NCBI RefSeq assembly: GCF_019510245.1
Contig: NZ_JAEKKT010000229.1
Coordinates: 1-38,845 of the forward strand
Reading direction: 5' to 3'
Source: Streptomyces sp.
GTDB taxonomy: Bacteria > Actinomycetota > Actinomycetes > Streptomycetales > Streptomycetaceae
DNA length: 38,845 bases
In this document: positions 17,052-24,427 of the stretch, piece by piece
Position numbering within the stretch: position 1 is the stretch's first letter
Layout: the number at the start of each line of letters is the position of its first letter
The notes under the pieces: generated by a model
The model's input: the letters and a program-made list of their open reading frames with translations, nothing else
Told to the model about the DNA's origin: nothing
Database searches by the model: none
Program-made: the position numbers and the translations under genes

Positions 17052-17062
17052 CCCCGGAGGAG

Positions 17063-17845
17063 CTACGGCTTGCGCGCCACGGCCCCGTAGCCCGGGATGA
17101 CCCCGTCGTCCTGCCCCGGTACCGGCTCGCCCAGCTCCGGGTGCCAGTGGTGGACCACCGACACGCCCGGCTCGACGAGTTCGAGGCCGTCGAAGAAGCG
17201 GCCGAACTCCTCGCGGGAGCGCAACGCCAGCGTGACCCCGGCCGCCCGGAGTTTCGCGATCGCCGCCGCCGACTCCTCCGGGGTGAAGTCGGCGGTGGCG
17301 TGAGTCATCATCAGGTAGCTGCCGGACGGCAGTTCGGAGAGCAGTCGGCCGACCAGCTCGTGCGCCCCGTCCTCGTCGGAGACGAAGTGGAGCAGGGCGA
17401 CGAGCGACAGTGCGACCGGCCGGTCGAGGTCCAGGACCGCCCGCGCGCCGGCGACGATCGCCGCCGGGTCGCGCACGTCGGCCTGGAGGTACTCGGTCGC
17501 GCCCTCGGGTGCACCACGCAGCAGGGCCGCCGCGTGGGCGAGCACGATCGGGTCGTTGTCGCAGTAGACCACCCGGGCGTCGGGCGCGATGCCCTGGGCG
17601 ATCTGGTGCAGGTTGGGCTCGGTGGGGATGCCCGTGCCGATGTCCAGGAACTGCCGTACGCCGTGCTCGGCCAGCCACCGGGTGGCGCGGTGCATGAAGG
17701 CGCGGTTGACCCGGGCCATCACCGGCACCCGGGGGTCGAGGGCGAGCATCTGCCGGCCCATCTCCTCGTCGACGGGGTAGTTGTCCTTGCCGCCGAGGTA
17801 CCAGTCGTACATGCGCGCCGGGTGCGGCTTGCTGGTATCGATCAC
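17063..17845 (-). CDS. DUF574 family SAM-dependent methyltransferase
   Basis: A 260-residue protein typical of the Streptomyces DUF574 (Methyltransf_19) family. It starts IDTSKPHPARMYDWYLGGKD, with the conserved ARxYDxxLGGKDN patch. Motif I is FLDIGTGIPTEPNLH (about 66-80) and VVYCDNDPIVL follows strand 2. Members are abundant in actinomycetes, often beside XRE/DUF397 pairs as here; substrates are unknown. The GTG at 17845 has GGAG 7 nt upstream. It follows the DUF397 gene on the same strand after a 104-nt AT-rich gap, so it may be co-regulated. Confidence 0.9.
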   Translation of the reverse strand: MIDTSKPHPARMYDWYLGGKDNYPVDEEMGRQMLALDPRVPVMARVNRAFMHRATRWLAEHGVRQFLDIGTGIPTEPNLHQIAQGIAPDARVVYCDNDPIVLAHAAALLRGAPEGATEYLQADVRDPAAIVAGARAVLDLDRPVALSLVALLHFVSDEDGAHELVGRLLSELPSGSYLMMTHATADFTPEESAAAIAKLRAAGVTLALRSREEFGRFFDGLELVEPGVSVVHHWHPELGEPVPGQDDGVIPGYGAVARKP

Positions 17846-17922
17846 GAGGCACTCCGTAAACGTCTGACGCGGTCGATGATCAATTCAGCACCATTACAAA
17901 GAAGTTGAATAAGGAGAAAGAA

Positions 17923-17942
17923 AAGCAGACAGAAGCAGACAG
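17923..17942 (+). repeat. Perfect 10-bp tandem duplication in an AT-rich, purine-rich gap
   Basis: AAGCAGACAG occurs twice head to tail. The surrounding 17870-17945 stretch is markedly A-rich (many AAG and GAA runs), unlike the rest of the window. It lies just after the DUF397 stop and upstream of the methyltransferase. On the minus strand it is a pyrimidine tract with TTTTCTTTC. Confidence 0.7.
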
Positions 17943-17949
17943 ATGAGTT

Positions 17950-18225
17950 TCAGGAGAGCAGGAAGTCGGCCTCCCCCGCCTTGGCGCCCTCGATGAAGGC
18001 GGTCATCTCGTCCGTGGTGTAGATCAGCGCCGGCCCGTCCGGGTCGGTCGACTGGCGGACGGCGATCCGGCCGTCGGCCAGCTTCATCGCCTCCAGGCAG
18101 TTGCCCCCGTTGCCGCCGCTCCACGGCTTGTGCCAGCCCTCGCTGCCCAGTTCCCGGGCAGGCATGCCGTTGTAGATCCGCTCGGTGCGGTTCCGCGGCC
18201 CGGACTGGGGCTTTATGCGATCCAT
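17950..18225 (-). CDS. DUF397 domain-containing protein
   Basis: A 91-residue protein. The DUF397 core is WHKPWSGGNGGNCLEAMKLADG, split as W(32)..S..GGN..CLE, then IAVRQSTDPDGPALIYTTDE and FIEGAKAGE. Family members are small partners of Scr1-like XRE regulators, acting as antagonists or co-factors in developmental control (known for WhiJ/BldB-like systems). The ATG directly abuts the TGA of the upstream regulator (zero gap), with AAGGAG inside that gene's 3' end; the two are translationally coupled. Confidence 0.93.
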   Translation of the reverse strand: MDRIKPQSGPRNRTERIYNGMPARELGSEGWHKPWSGGNGGNCLEAMKLADGRIAVRQSTDPDGPALIYTTDEMTAFIEGAKAGEADFLLS

Positions 18226-19086
18226 TCACAGCTCCTTGCGGAGATCCCGGAGGATCTCCTTCGTGCGTTGTGCCGTAGCGGCCTGCGCCGCCATGCGGTC
18301 CATGACCTCGAGGTGGGTCGCCACCTCGGTGCGCGCGTCCAGGTAGACGGCGCCAGTCAGGTACTCGCTGTAGACCATGTCCGGCAGTTCGGGCATGGCA
18401 AATCGGAACAGCACGAAGGGCCCGTACGTCCCCGGATGCGGCCCGCTGGAGAACGGGGCGACCTGGAGTGTCACATTGGGCAGCTTCGTGACGTCGAGCA
18501 GTCGGTCGATCTGTGCGCGCATCACCTCCGGACCGCCGACCGGGCGGCGCAGGGCGGTCTCGTCCATCACCGCCCAGAAGCGGGGGGCCTCGGCACGGGT
18601 GAGCAGTTCCTGGCGTTGCATGCGCAGGGCGACGTGGCGTTCGATCTCCTCCGGCTCGGTCTGGCCGACGGCGCCCGACTTCAGCACCCCGCGCGCGTAG
18701 TCCTCGGTCTGCAGCAGCCCGGGCACGAAGTGCGGCTCGTAGGAGCGGATCAGGCTCGCCGCGCCCTCCAGGCTGACGTACATGGAGAACCAGCTCGGCA
18801 GGATGTCGTGGAACCGCTGCCACCAGCCGGGCCTGTTGGCCTCCTCGGCGAGGCGGACGAAGAGGTCGGCCTCGTCGTCGGCCACCCCGTAGGCCTTCAG
18901 GAGCAGTTGGAGGTAGGGGATCTTGAGGGCGACCTCGGCCATCTCCATACGGCGGACGGTGGCCGGCGCCACGCGGAGCACGCGGGCGGCCTCCTCACGT
19001 TTGAGCCCCGCGCGTTCCCGCAGGTCGAGGAGGCGCCGACCGAGGACCACCTGCCCCACCGTCGGCGCGGACCGCGGCTCGCTCAC
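18226..19086 (-). CDS. XRE family regulator with Scr1-like (DUF5753) domain
   Basis: A 286-residue regulator. The helix-turn-helix spans about residues 9-65 (RRLLDLRERAGLKREEAARV, then LRVAPATVRRMEMAE). The DUF5753 sensor part follows, with YEPHFVPGLLQTEDYAR (about 115-131), VMDETALRRPVGG and the LPNVTLQVAPFSSG strand. GTG 19086 is chosen because GGAGGTGGAGC stands directly before it; GTGs further upstream lack similarity and pass through a repeat. It is the first gene of an XRE-DUF397 pair, a common actinomycete development or antibiotic-control module. The upstream region carries direct repeats that could be operators. Confidence 0.92.
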   Translation of the reverse strand: MSEPRSAPTVGQVVLGRRLLDLRERAGLKREEAARVLRVAPATVRRMEMAEVALKIPYLQLLLKAYGVADDEADLFVRLAEEANRPGWWQRFHDILPSWFSMYVSLEGAASLIRSYEPHFVPGLLQTEDYARGVLKSGAVGQTEPEEIERHVALRMQRQELLTRAEAPRFWAVMDETALRRPVGGPEVMRAQIDRLLDVTKLPNVTLQVAPFSSGPHPGTYGPFVLFRFAMPELPDMVYSEYLTGAVYLDARTEVATHLEVMDRMAAQAATAQRTKEILRDLRKEL

Positions 19087-19155
19087 GCTCCACCTCCACG
19101 AAGTCCCTGTTCCCTGGCCGGACTCACCGGCGTCCCGGCCGCCACACACATATAC

Positions 19156-19195
19156 GGTCACGCACGTACGCGGTCACGCACGCACGGTCACGCAC
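19156..19195 (+). repeat. Three direct repeats GGTCACGCAC upstream of the XRE gene
   Basis: Copies start at 19156, 19172 and 19186 (spacing 16 and 14 nt), with similar CGTAC/GCAC sequence between them. They lie 70-110 nt upstream of the regulator start, in promoter position. GGTGTCACC at 19201 extends the GTCAC theme. They could be operator half-sites for self-control. Confidence 0.6.
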
Positions 19196-19436
19196 CTACA
19201 GGTGTCACCCGGCACGCCGACAGCCCAGCGGCGCCATTCGAAGACTCATTCGACGATCTGACGGAGCAACCGGAACGACCAGTGGGACCGAATCAGCCGT
19301 AACAGCCGGAACATCCTGCTCGGTCGCATCGATCACATTGGCCGGATCGGTCCGTCGGATCCTCACTGATCCCAACTGGCGCCGCTCGACATGCTGTTGC
19401 GAGCAGTGTGCCACGGCCCTTCACCGCGTCACACAG

Positions 19437-19472
19437 CACTCTGCATTTTTCAGAGTGACACTTGCCAAGTGT
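19437..19472. promoter_or_regulatory. Two abutting perfect inverted repeats before the ATPase gene
   Basis: CACTCTG-N7-CAGAGTG (19437-19457) is followed at once by ACACTTG-C-CAAGTGT (19458-19472). Both are perfect 7-bp arms. The second ends 16 nt before the GTG start, so a bound protein would block initiation. AGTGA (19454) and TCAC (19473) also resemble BldD half-sites. The binder is unknown; the neighbouring XRE/DUF397 pair is a candidate. Confidence 0.6.
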
Positions 19473-19488
19473 TCACGGCGGGGAGATA

Positions 19489-20196
19489 GTGGCAAGCGTG
19501 ATTCCGTCCGCGCCCTTAGGAACAGACGCCGCCGCAGACCGTCTCGGTCTCGGTGCTGATGGGGGTCCTCCCGTGCGAACTCGTTCGAGCGCGGGGGAGG
19601 CAGTCGACCCAGGTGAGGGCACTGCCACGCGCCGGTTCCGGTTCGAGCTGGCCGCTCATCCGGGTTCCCCCGCCCAGGCGAGACGCCTGGTGCGCGCCCG
19701 GTTGACCGGCTGGTCGGTCTGCGCGGACACCTGCGACACCGCCGCCCTGGTCATATCCGAGCTGGTCACCAACGCGATCGTGCACACCGCGAGCAGTCGC
19801 GTCGTGTGCGAGCTGCACGACCACGACGACACGGTGCGCATCGCCGTGCAGGACGAAGGCTGTTCGCCCGACGAGCCCCACCCGTCCCCGCAGCGCCCGG
19901 AGGAGGAGCACGGGAGGGGGTTGCTCCTCGTCGAGGCGCTGTGCCAGGCGTGGGGGGCTCAGGAGCACGGGCCCGGGCTGCTGGTCTGGGCGGAGCTGCC
20001 GCGCCGGACCGACGCCGCCCGGGACACCGCCGAGCCACGCAACGACCTGGGCTGGGGTGCGCGCCCCACTCCGGATCCGTCGCGCGGCACGTCCCACGAA
20101 CCGGCGCACACGTCGGTGCCCCGGCCCTCGTCGGGCTCCGGCGCGGCGGGGCAGTCCGAGGCGCTGGGGCCGGTGCCCCGGCGGAGGCGGGCATGA
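19489..20196 (+). CDS. Anti-sigma-factor-like ATP-binding protein (HATPase_c, RsbW type)
   Basis: A 235-residue protein with a GHKL ATPase domain at about 50-170. The N box ELVTNAIVHT is near 96, the G1-type VQDEGCSPDEP near 125, and the glycine-rich GRGLLLVEAL near 148. RsbW/SpoIIAB-like ATPases bind and inhibit alternative sigma factors and phosphorylate anti-anti-sigma factors; no such partner is adjacent, and this is one of many Streptomyces orphans. The N-terminal 50 and C-terminal 60 residues are low complexity. GTG 19489 (VASVIP) is preferred; GTG 19498 is an alternative with GGGGAG at 12 nt. Its stop overlaps the next gene's ATG. Confidence 0.87.
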   Translation: MASVIPSAPLGTDAAADRLGLGADGGPPVRTRSSAGEAVDPGEGTATRRFRFELAAHPGSPAQARRLVRARLTGWSVCADTCDTAALVISELVTNAIVHTASSRVVCELHDHDDTVRIAVQDEGCSPDEPHPSPQRPEEEHGRGLLLVEALCQAWGAQEHGPGLLVWAELPRRTDAARDTAEPRNDLGWGARPTPDPSRGTSHEPAHTSVPRPSSGSGAAGQSEALGPVPRRRRA

Positions 20197-20630
20197 CCGG
20201 CGCATCCGGCTCCGGCCATGCGCTGGGTCTGGAGACGCTGATCCGCCTGAAGCGCGACCGGCGGTCGTCGTCCGCGGATGGCGCCTTCGGGTCGTTCCCC
20301 GTTCCCGACGGCATGACGGCACCACTGGGCTGCGACGCGGTGGCGGTGCCGGCGCGGCTCGGGCCGCTGGTGGTACCGCGGCTGCCGCGGGTGGGATGCG
20401 TGTACGCCGATGGCACGCACTGGTGGTGGATCGTCCCGACGGACTCGGACGACGCCCTCACCTGGCCGGCCCCCGCCCGCTACGGCCCGGGCGCCCAGCT
20501 TCCCGGCGCCGCCCGCCTGATCCACCGCCCCGAGGGCACGGTGCCGTACACCCCACCGATACCGCTGTACCTCGCCCTGTGCCGGGTGACGGGTACGACA
20601 CCGGAGTGGTCCCGCCCCCTGAGCGCGTGA
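20193..20630 (+). CDS. Conserved hypothetical protein coupled to the ATP-binding protein
   Basis: A 145-residue protein I do not recognise. Its ATG overlaps the stop of the ATP-binding gene (ATGA) and has GGAGG upstream, so the two are translated together. Visible: a basic RLKRDRRSS patch near residue 18, a VGCVYADGTHWWWIVP core with three consecutive Trp near 68-83, and a Pro-rich end. No signal peptide or membrane helix. The tight coupling suggests it works with the anti-sigma-like ATPase, but no function can be assigned. Confidence 0.75.
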   Translation: MTGASGSGHALGLETLIRLKRDRRSSSADGAFGSFPVPDGMTAPLGCDAVAVPARLGPLVVPRLPRVGCVYADGTHWWWIVPTDSDDALTWPAPARYGPGAQLPGAARLIHRPEGTVPYTPPIPLYLALCRVTGTTPEWSRPLSA

Positions 20631-20636
20631 CGCTGC

Positions 20637-20650
20637 GCGGCTTCGGCCGC
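20637..20650 (+). terminator. UUCG-loop hairpin after the hypothetical gene
   Basis: GCGGC-TTCG-GCCGC starts 7 nt after the stop. The UUCG tetraloop makes it very stable; no T-tract follows. Confidence 0.45.
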
Positions 20651-20782
20651 ACGGGGGACCGATCGACTGGAGTGTGGCCGGCGCAAGCCCGCCAACGGCA
20701 GCCTGGCGTCAGCCGGTGGACGTGTGCCCCCCGGCAGACCGCAGGCCCGGGTCGGCTGATCGCGCCGGTGCCGCTCTCGGGC

Positions 20783-20818
20783 CGCCAGGCGGCTCGGGTT
20801 CGCCAGGCGGCTCTGGGT
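20783..20818 (+). repeat. 18-bp tandem repeat, two copies
   Basis: CGCCAGGCGGCTC is followed by GGGTT in copy one and TGGGT in copy two, with 18-nt spacing. It lies in the gene-poor stretch before the ABC exporter. Confidence 0.55.
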
Positions 20819-21052
20819 TGGGTCGCCACGGTCCGCGCCCCACGCCTCCCTCGCGCCCCCTACGGCTCGGGCGCTCCTCCCTGCGGCTCGGGGACGTCCC
20901 CGGTCCGCGTACCCGCGTGCACTCCCCCGCGGCTCGGGCCTGCCCCCGGCCGTACCCCTGCGCACTCCCCCCGCGCCCCACGAGCCGCGTCGCGCGCCCT
21001 GCCCGGTGGCGGCTCCGCCCGCGATAGTGGCCGTTCGTCCACGGGACACGCC

Positions 21053-21094
21053 CACGGACACGGACACGGACACGCTCACGGTCAAGGTCACGGC
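21053..21094 (+). repeat. Seven-unit hexamer array (CACGGA type) before the ABC gene
   Basis: Units are CACGGA three times, then CACGCT, CACGGT, CAAGGT and CACGGC. The array ends 4 nt before the Shine-Dalgarno GGGGAGG. If translation began further upstream it would encode Thr-Asp repeats; otherwise it is an untranslated leader element. Confidence 0.65.
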
Positions 21095-21110
21095 CCCGGG
21101 GAGGAACGCG

Positions 21111-23129
21111 GTGAGGAAGAGGCAGGACGCGCCGGCGCCCGAGATGTCGGAGTCCGAGCAGCTGCTGTTCGGCGGACCGCTCCGCTACGACATGGGCTGG
21201 AGCCAGCACGGAAACGCCTTCCTGGAGCTGGACTTCCGCGCCATGATGACCAGGCTGCCCGGCATGCTCGCGTCCAGTCTGCGGCTGGCCCGGCAGGCGG
21301 ACGCCAGGGCCGCTCGGATCGTGCTGGCCGCGCAGGTGGGTGTGGGGGTCGCCCAGGCCGTGAGCCTGCTCGCCGTGAACAGCGTGCTCGGGCGGCTGAT
21401 CGGCACCGGCGCCATCGAGGAACGGCTGCGCAGCGCCGCCCCCGCCCTGGTGATCATGGCCGCCGTCATGTTCGTGGCCGCCCTGTTGCGCGCCGCGTCC
21501 ACGTACGCCACCGGCCGCCTGGAGCCCAAGGTCGAGCGGGTGGCGACCGAGATGTACCTGGAGCGGGCCGCGGCCGTCGAACTCGCCGCGATCGAGGACC
21601 ACGCCTTCCACAAACTGCTGGACACGGCGCAGTACGGCGCCTCCTCCGCGCGCCGCATGATCATGTACGGCACGCGGGTGGTGAACGCGATGATCTCGCT
21701 GATCACCGCGGCCGGTGTGCTGACCGTGCTGCACCCGGCCCTGCTCCCGCTGCTGATCACGATGACGATCCCGAGCGCCTGGGGCGCCCTGACCAACGCC
21801 CGGCGCCGCTACGAGTCGTTCCACACCTGGGTGCAGCACGCCCGCGCCGGCCACCTGATCAGCGCCCTGCTCACCGAGCCGGAGGCGGCGCCGGAGATCC
21901 GGGTGCACGGGGTCGGCCCGTTCCTGCTGCGGCACTACCGGGCGATGTCGGAGACGGCGGAGGCGGAGCAGGCCCGGCTGGCCCGGCTCGCCGCCCGCAC
22001 CGGACTGATCGCGGCGGCCTGGACCGGCCTCGCGACCGTCGCCACGTACGCGACCCTCGGCGGGCTGCTGCTGAGCGGCGCGATGGCCCTGTCGGTGGCC
22101 GGTACGGCGGTGATCGCGATCCGCAGCGGCTCCGCGAGCCTGAACACCCTCGTGCTGGAGATCAACACGTTGCACGAGGAAGCGTTGTTCGTGGGCGACC
22201 TGGAGCGGCTGTACGTCGAGGCGGCGGAGCGCGCGATCCCGCTCGGCGGTGACCCGCTGCCCGAGGACCCCGAGGAGATCCGCTTCGAGAACGTCACCTT
22301 CGCCTATCCGTGCGATCACCCGGTTGGTCAACCGGCTGATCAATCGGGTGATCAATCGGGTGATCAACCTGATGGTCAACCTGGTGGTGCCGCCGCCCGC
22401 CCCGCCCTGGACGACGTGACGCTCACGCTCCCCCTCGGCCGGATCATCGCCCTGGTCGGCGAGAACGGTTCCGGCAAGACCACCCTGGTCAAGTTGCTGG
22501 CGGGCCTGTACCAGCCGGACCACGGCCGCATTCTGTGGGACGGCGTCGACGCGGCCCGGGCCGACCGGCACCGGCTCGCCGAGCGCATCGCCATGGTCGC
22601 CCAGGACTTCAAGCGCTGGCCGTTCACCGCGAAGGTCAACGTGGCCGTCGGCCGCTCGTCGGCGCCGCTCACCGAGGAGCGGCTGGCCGCGTCGGTCGCG
22701 GAGGCGGGCGCGCAGGAGGTGGTCGAGGACCTGCCGCGCGGCCTGGACACCCTGCTGGCCCGCAACTTCAGCGGCGGCCACGAGCTGTCCGGCGGCCAGT
22801 GGCAGCGGCTGGGCATCGCGCGGGCCGCCTACCGGCGCGGCCACATCCTGATCGTGGACGAGCCGACGGCCGCCCTGGACGCCCGGGCCGAGCTGGAGGT
22901 CTTCGAGAAGATCCGCGCCCTGGCGGGCAACGGGCAGACCGTCGTACTGATCACCCACCGGCTGGCGTCGGTCCGCCACGCGGATCTGGTGCACGTCCTC
23001 GACCAGGGCCGGGTGGTGGAGTCGGGCACCCCCGACGAACTCCTGGCCAGCGGCGGGGTCTACGCGGAGCTGTACGCGCTCCAGGCGGAGCAGTTCACGG
23101 CCAAGCTGCCGGTCCGCAAGGCCGGTTAA
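21111..23129 (+). CDS. ABC exporter, fused membrane and ATPase domains
   Basis: A 672-residue half-transporter. The membrane domain (about 75-365) has around six helices. The ATPase domain (about 385-660) has Walker A VGENGSGKTTLVKLL, Q-loop VAQDFKRWP, signature LSGGQWQRLGIARA, Walker B ILIVDEPTAALDA and the H-loop ITHRLASV. It should work as a homodimer exporting a lipid, drug or peptide; there is no peptidase C39 domain. Between the domains a Gln/Asp/Gly/Pro-rich insert comes from a 12-bp DNA minisatellite. GTG 21111 is chosen for GGGGAGG 6 nt upstream; ATG at MSESEQ is possible. A tiny convergent gene follows. Confidence 0.92.
   Translation: MRKRQDAPAPEMSESEQLLFGGPLRYDMGWSQHGNAFLELDFRAMMTRLPGMLASSLRLARQADARAARIVLAAQVGVGVAQAVSLLAVNSVLGRLIGTGAIEERLRSAAPALVIMAAVMFVAALLRAASTYATGRLEPKVERVATEMYLERAAAVELAAIEDHAFHKLLDTAQYGASSARRMIMYGTRVVNAMISLITAAGVLTVLHPALLPLLITMTIPSAWGALTNARRRYESFHTWVQHARAGHLISALLTEPEAAPEIRVHGVGPFLLRHYRAMSETAEAEQARLARLAARTGLIAAAWTGLATVATYATLGGLLLSGAMALSVAGTAVIAIRSGSASLNTLVLEINTLHEEALFVGDLERLYVEAAERAIPLGGDPLPEDPEEIRFENVTFAYPCDHPVGQPADQSGDQSGDQPDGQPGGAAARPALDDVTLTLPLGRIIALVGENGSGKTTLVKLLAGLYQPDHGRILWDGVDAARADRHRLAERIAMVAQDFKRWPFTAKVNVAVGRSSAPLTEERLAASVAEAGAQEVVEDLPRGLDTLLARNFSGGHELSGGQWQRLGIARAAYRRGHILIVDEPTAALDARAELEVFEKIRALAGNGQTVVLITHRLASVRHADLVHVLDQGRVVESGTPDELLASGGVYAELYALQAEQFTAKLPVRKAG
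22316..22387 (+). repeat. Six 12-bp in-frame repeats inside the ABC gene
   Basis: Units begin TCAACCGG or TCAATCGG with 12-nt period; two adjacent units (22340 and 22352) are identical. They encode tetrapeptides HPVG, QPAD, QSGD, QSGD, QPDG and QPGG at the start of the ATPase domain, between strand 1 (FENVTFAYP) and LDDVTLTL. The number of units probably varies between strains (inference). Confidence 0.85.
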
Positions 23130-23152
23130 CCGCCGGGGCGCCAGGGCAGCCC

Positions 23153-23332
23153 CTAGCCCTCCACACCGCCGGTGCCGCGCACGATGACCAGGAACGTGTC
23201 CGTGGCCAGATCCATCACGACCTCGGCGGGCAGCCCTTCCAGCCGCCGGGCCTGCGCGAACTCCTCCGCAGGCCATGATCCTCGCGGTCCGCCTGCGGCA
23301 AAGCGCTCGAGCACGGTTCGCCCGTTCACCAT
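23153..23332 (-). CDS. Small conserved hypothetical protein (59 aa)
   Basis: A 59-residue protein starting MVNGRTVLERFAAGG, with GGAGGTGC directly before the ATG at 23332. The C-terminal half (LPAEVVMDLATDTFLVIVRG) looks like a single beta-hairpin-containing fold. Amphipathic, no signal peptide or cysteine. Convergent with the ABC exporter with 23 nt between, containing a GGGGC/GCCCC hairpin. I cannot name a family; the clear ribosome site and codon bias support a real gene. Confidence 0.7.
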   Translation of the reverse strand: MVNGRTVLERFAAGGPRGSWPAEEFAQARRLEGLPAEVVMDLATDTFLVIVRGTGGVEG

Positions 23333-23455
23333 CCTGCACCTCCAGAAATGCGTCGTACCTGTAGGAGTTAACGCTCTGGAGAACGCGAACGGCTCGCCCG
23401 GTGACACTACTGAGACTTACCCGACACGCCGTCGGCGCGGACGGTGAGGGTCCGT

Positions 23456-23477
23456 TGACTTTCGGCTGACTTTCGGC
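23456..23477 (-). repeat. Perfect 11-bp tandem duplication upstream of the 59-aa gene
   Basis: TGACTTTCGGC occurs twice head to tail on the plus strand. It sits about 125-145 nt upstream of the 59-aa gene start and 21 nt past the DUF899 stop. It could be paired activator sites; no known consensus recognised. Confidence 0.55.
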
Positions 23478-23497
23478 CGCTTCCGTGACCGATTGTG

Positions 23498-24154
23498 TCA
23501 GTCTTCGTACTCGTCGTGATAGCGGATGCGGTCGCCGCCCTCCGGCGCCCGGCCGAGGGCCGTGAGGTCGAGCAGGGAGGTGGCCGGGCCGAGTCCGTCG
23601 AGGCCGCGGTCGTACACCGAGTAGGTGTGGAAGACCCGGTCGTGCTCCCGCAGGAAGCAGCTGATGCCGGGCCGTTCGACCGGCTCGTCGTCCACGAGGA
23701 TGGTCGCCTCGAAGTCACGGTTGAAGTCACGGCTGAAGTCGCCGTGGGACGACGAGTACCAGGGCAGCGTCCAGCCCATCCGCGCCTTGAACGGCAGGAT
23801 CCTGGTGAACGGCGCCCGGGAGACCGCCGCGAACGCGGTGCCGCGTGCCCGCAGGTGGGCGAGGTGGCCGATCTGGTCCAGGAAGGCGGCGCAGCAGGGG
23901 CAGCCGGCCTCCCACTCCGGGGCGAACATGAAGTGGTGGACGACGAGTTGGGTCCGCCCGTCGAAGAGGTCCAGCAGGTTGGCCTTGCCGTCGCCGCCCT
24001 CGAAGACGTACTCGGGGTCCACCTCGACCATGGGCAGCCGGCGCCGCTCGGCGCTCAACGCGTCCCGCGCACGCGTGAGCGCCTCCTCCTTGCGCAGTAA
24101 CTCCGCACGCGCGGCACGCCACCGCTCACGCGAGACGATCTCCGGAAGCGACAT
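23498..24154 (-). CDS. DUF899 family thioredoxin-fold protein
   Basis: A 218-residue DUF899 protein. Typical features are the N-terminal helix with WRAARAELLRKEEALTRARD, the short LPMVEVDPEYVFEG strand, the HHFMFAPEWEAGCPCCAAF segment with a CPCC active-site-like motif (about 93-96), and SRAPFTRILPFKARMGW. The fold is thioredoxin-like; a redox role is likely but untested. ATG 24154 has GGAGG 4 nt upstream. FSRDFNRDFEATILVDDE contains a small GAAGTCACGG DNA repeat. Confidence 0.9.
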   Translation of the reverse strand: MSLPEIVSRERWRAARAELLRKEEALTRARDALSAERRRLPMVEVDPEYVFEGGDGKANLLDLFDGRTQLVVHHFMFAPEWEAGCPCCAAFLDQIGHLAHLRARGTAFAAVSRAPFTRILPFKARMGWTLPWYSSSHGDFSRDFNRDFEATILVDDEPVERPGISCFLREHDRVFHTYSVYDRGLDGLGPATSLLDLTALGRAPEGGDRIRYHDEYED

Positions 24155-24427
24155 GGGCCCTCCTGTACAACGGTCGGTCCGGGTGGTGACCGCGGGAGGG
24201 AAGGGAACTCATCGGTGCGGCCGGAGGTTTTTCGCCGTGCCTTCGGCACCCTTGTGGACTCAGGCGCGGGTCCGTCAGGCGTCGTACCCCTGGATACGCC
24301 GTCCGTGTCCGCGTTCCTGCCGTCGGTGGGCGAGGATCCGCGGAAGCGGCGCGGGGCGGCGGCGTCGGACCACGCGCAAGTGCGGGCGCGGTTCGGGGAG
24401 TGAGGCGTACGGCGCGGCCGCGGCCGC

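Larger units (their letters stand above)
19087..19488. other. 402-nt divergent intergenic region with several repeats and palindromes
   Basis: No gene seen. The left part holds three GGTCACGCAC repeats near the XRE regulator start. The middle (about 19210-19430) is unremarkable, slightly less GC-rich. The right end holds two abutting inverted repeats before the anti-sigma-like gene. It should contain the promoters of both divergent units. Confidence 0.7.
20631..21110. other. 480-nt gene-poor stretch with several short repeats
   Basis: I see no gene that I can support. It holds the UUCG hairpin, a near-perfect 18-bp tandem repeat at 20783-20818 (CGCCAGGCGGCTC core), several scattered CGGCTCGGG copies (20870-20960), and a hexamer array directly before the ABC gene. 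The ABC frame is open back to 21006 but that extension would be mostly repeat-coded. Confidence 0.6.

Noticed and set aside
21053..21094. Hexamer array and other short repeats as a CRISPR array
   Set aside because: No spacer-repeat alternation, units far too short and no cas genes.
24215..24403. 62-codon plus-strand frame between DUF899 and FUSC genes
   Set aside because: No good ribosome site and weak codon-position bias; more likely non-coding.
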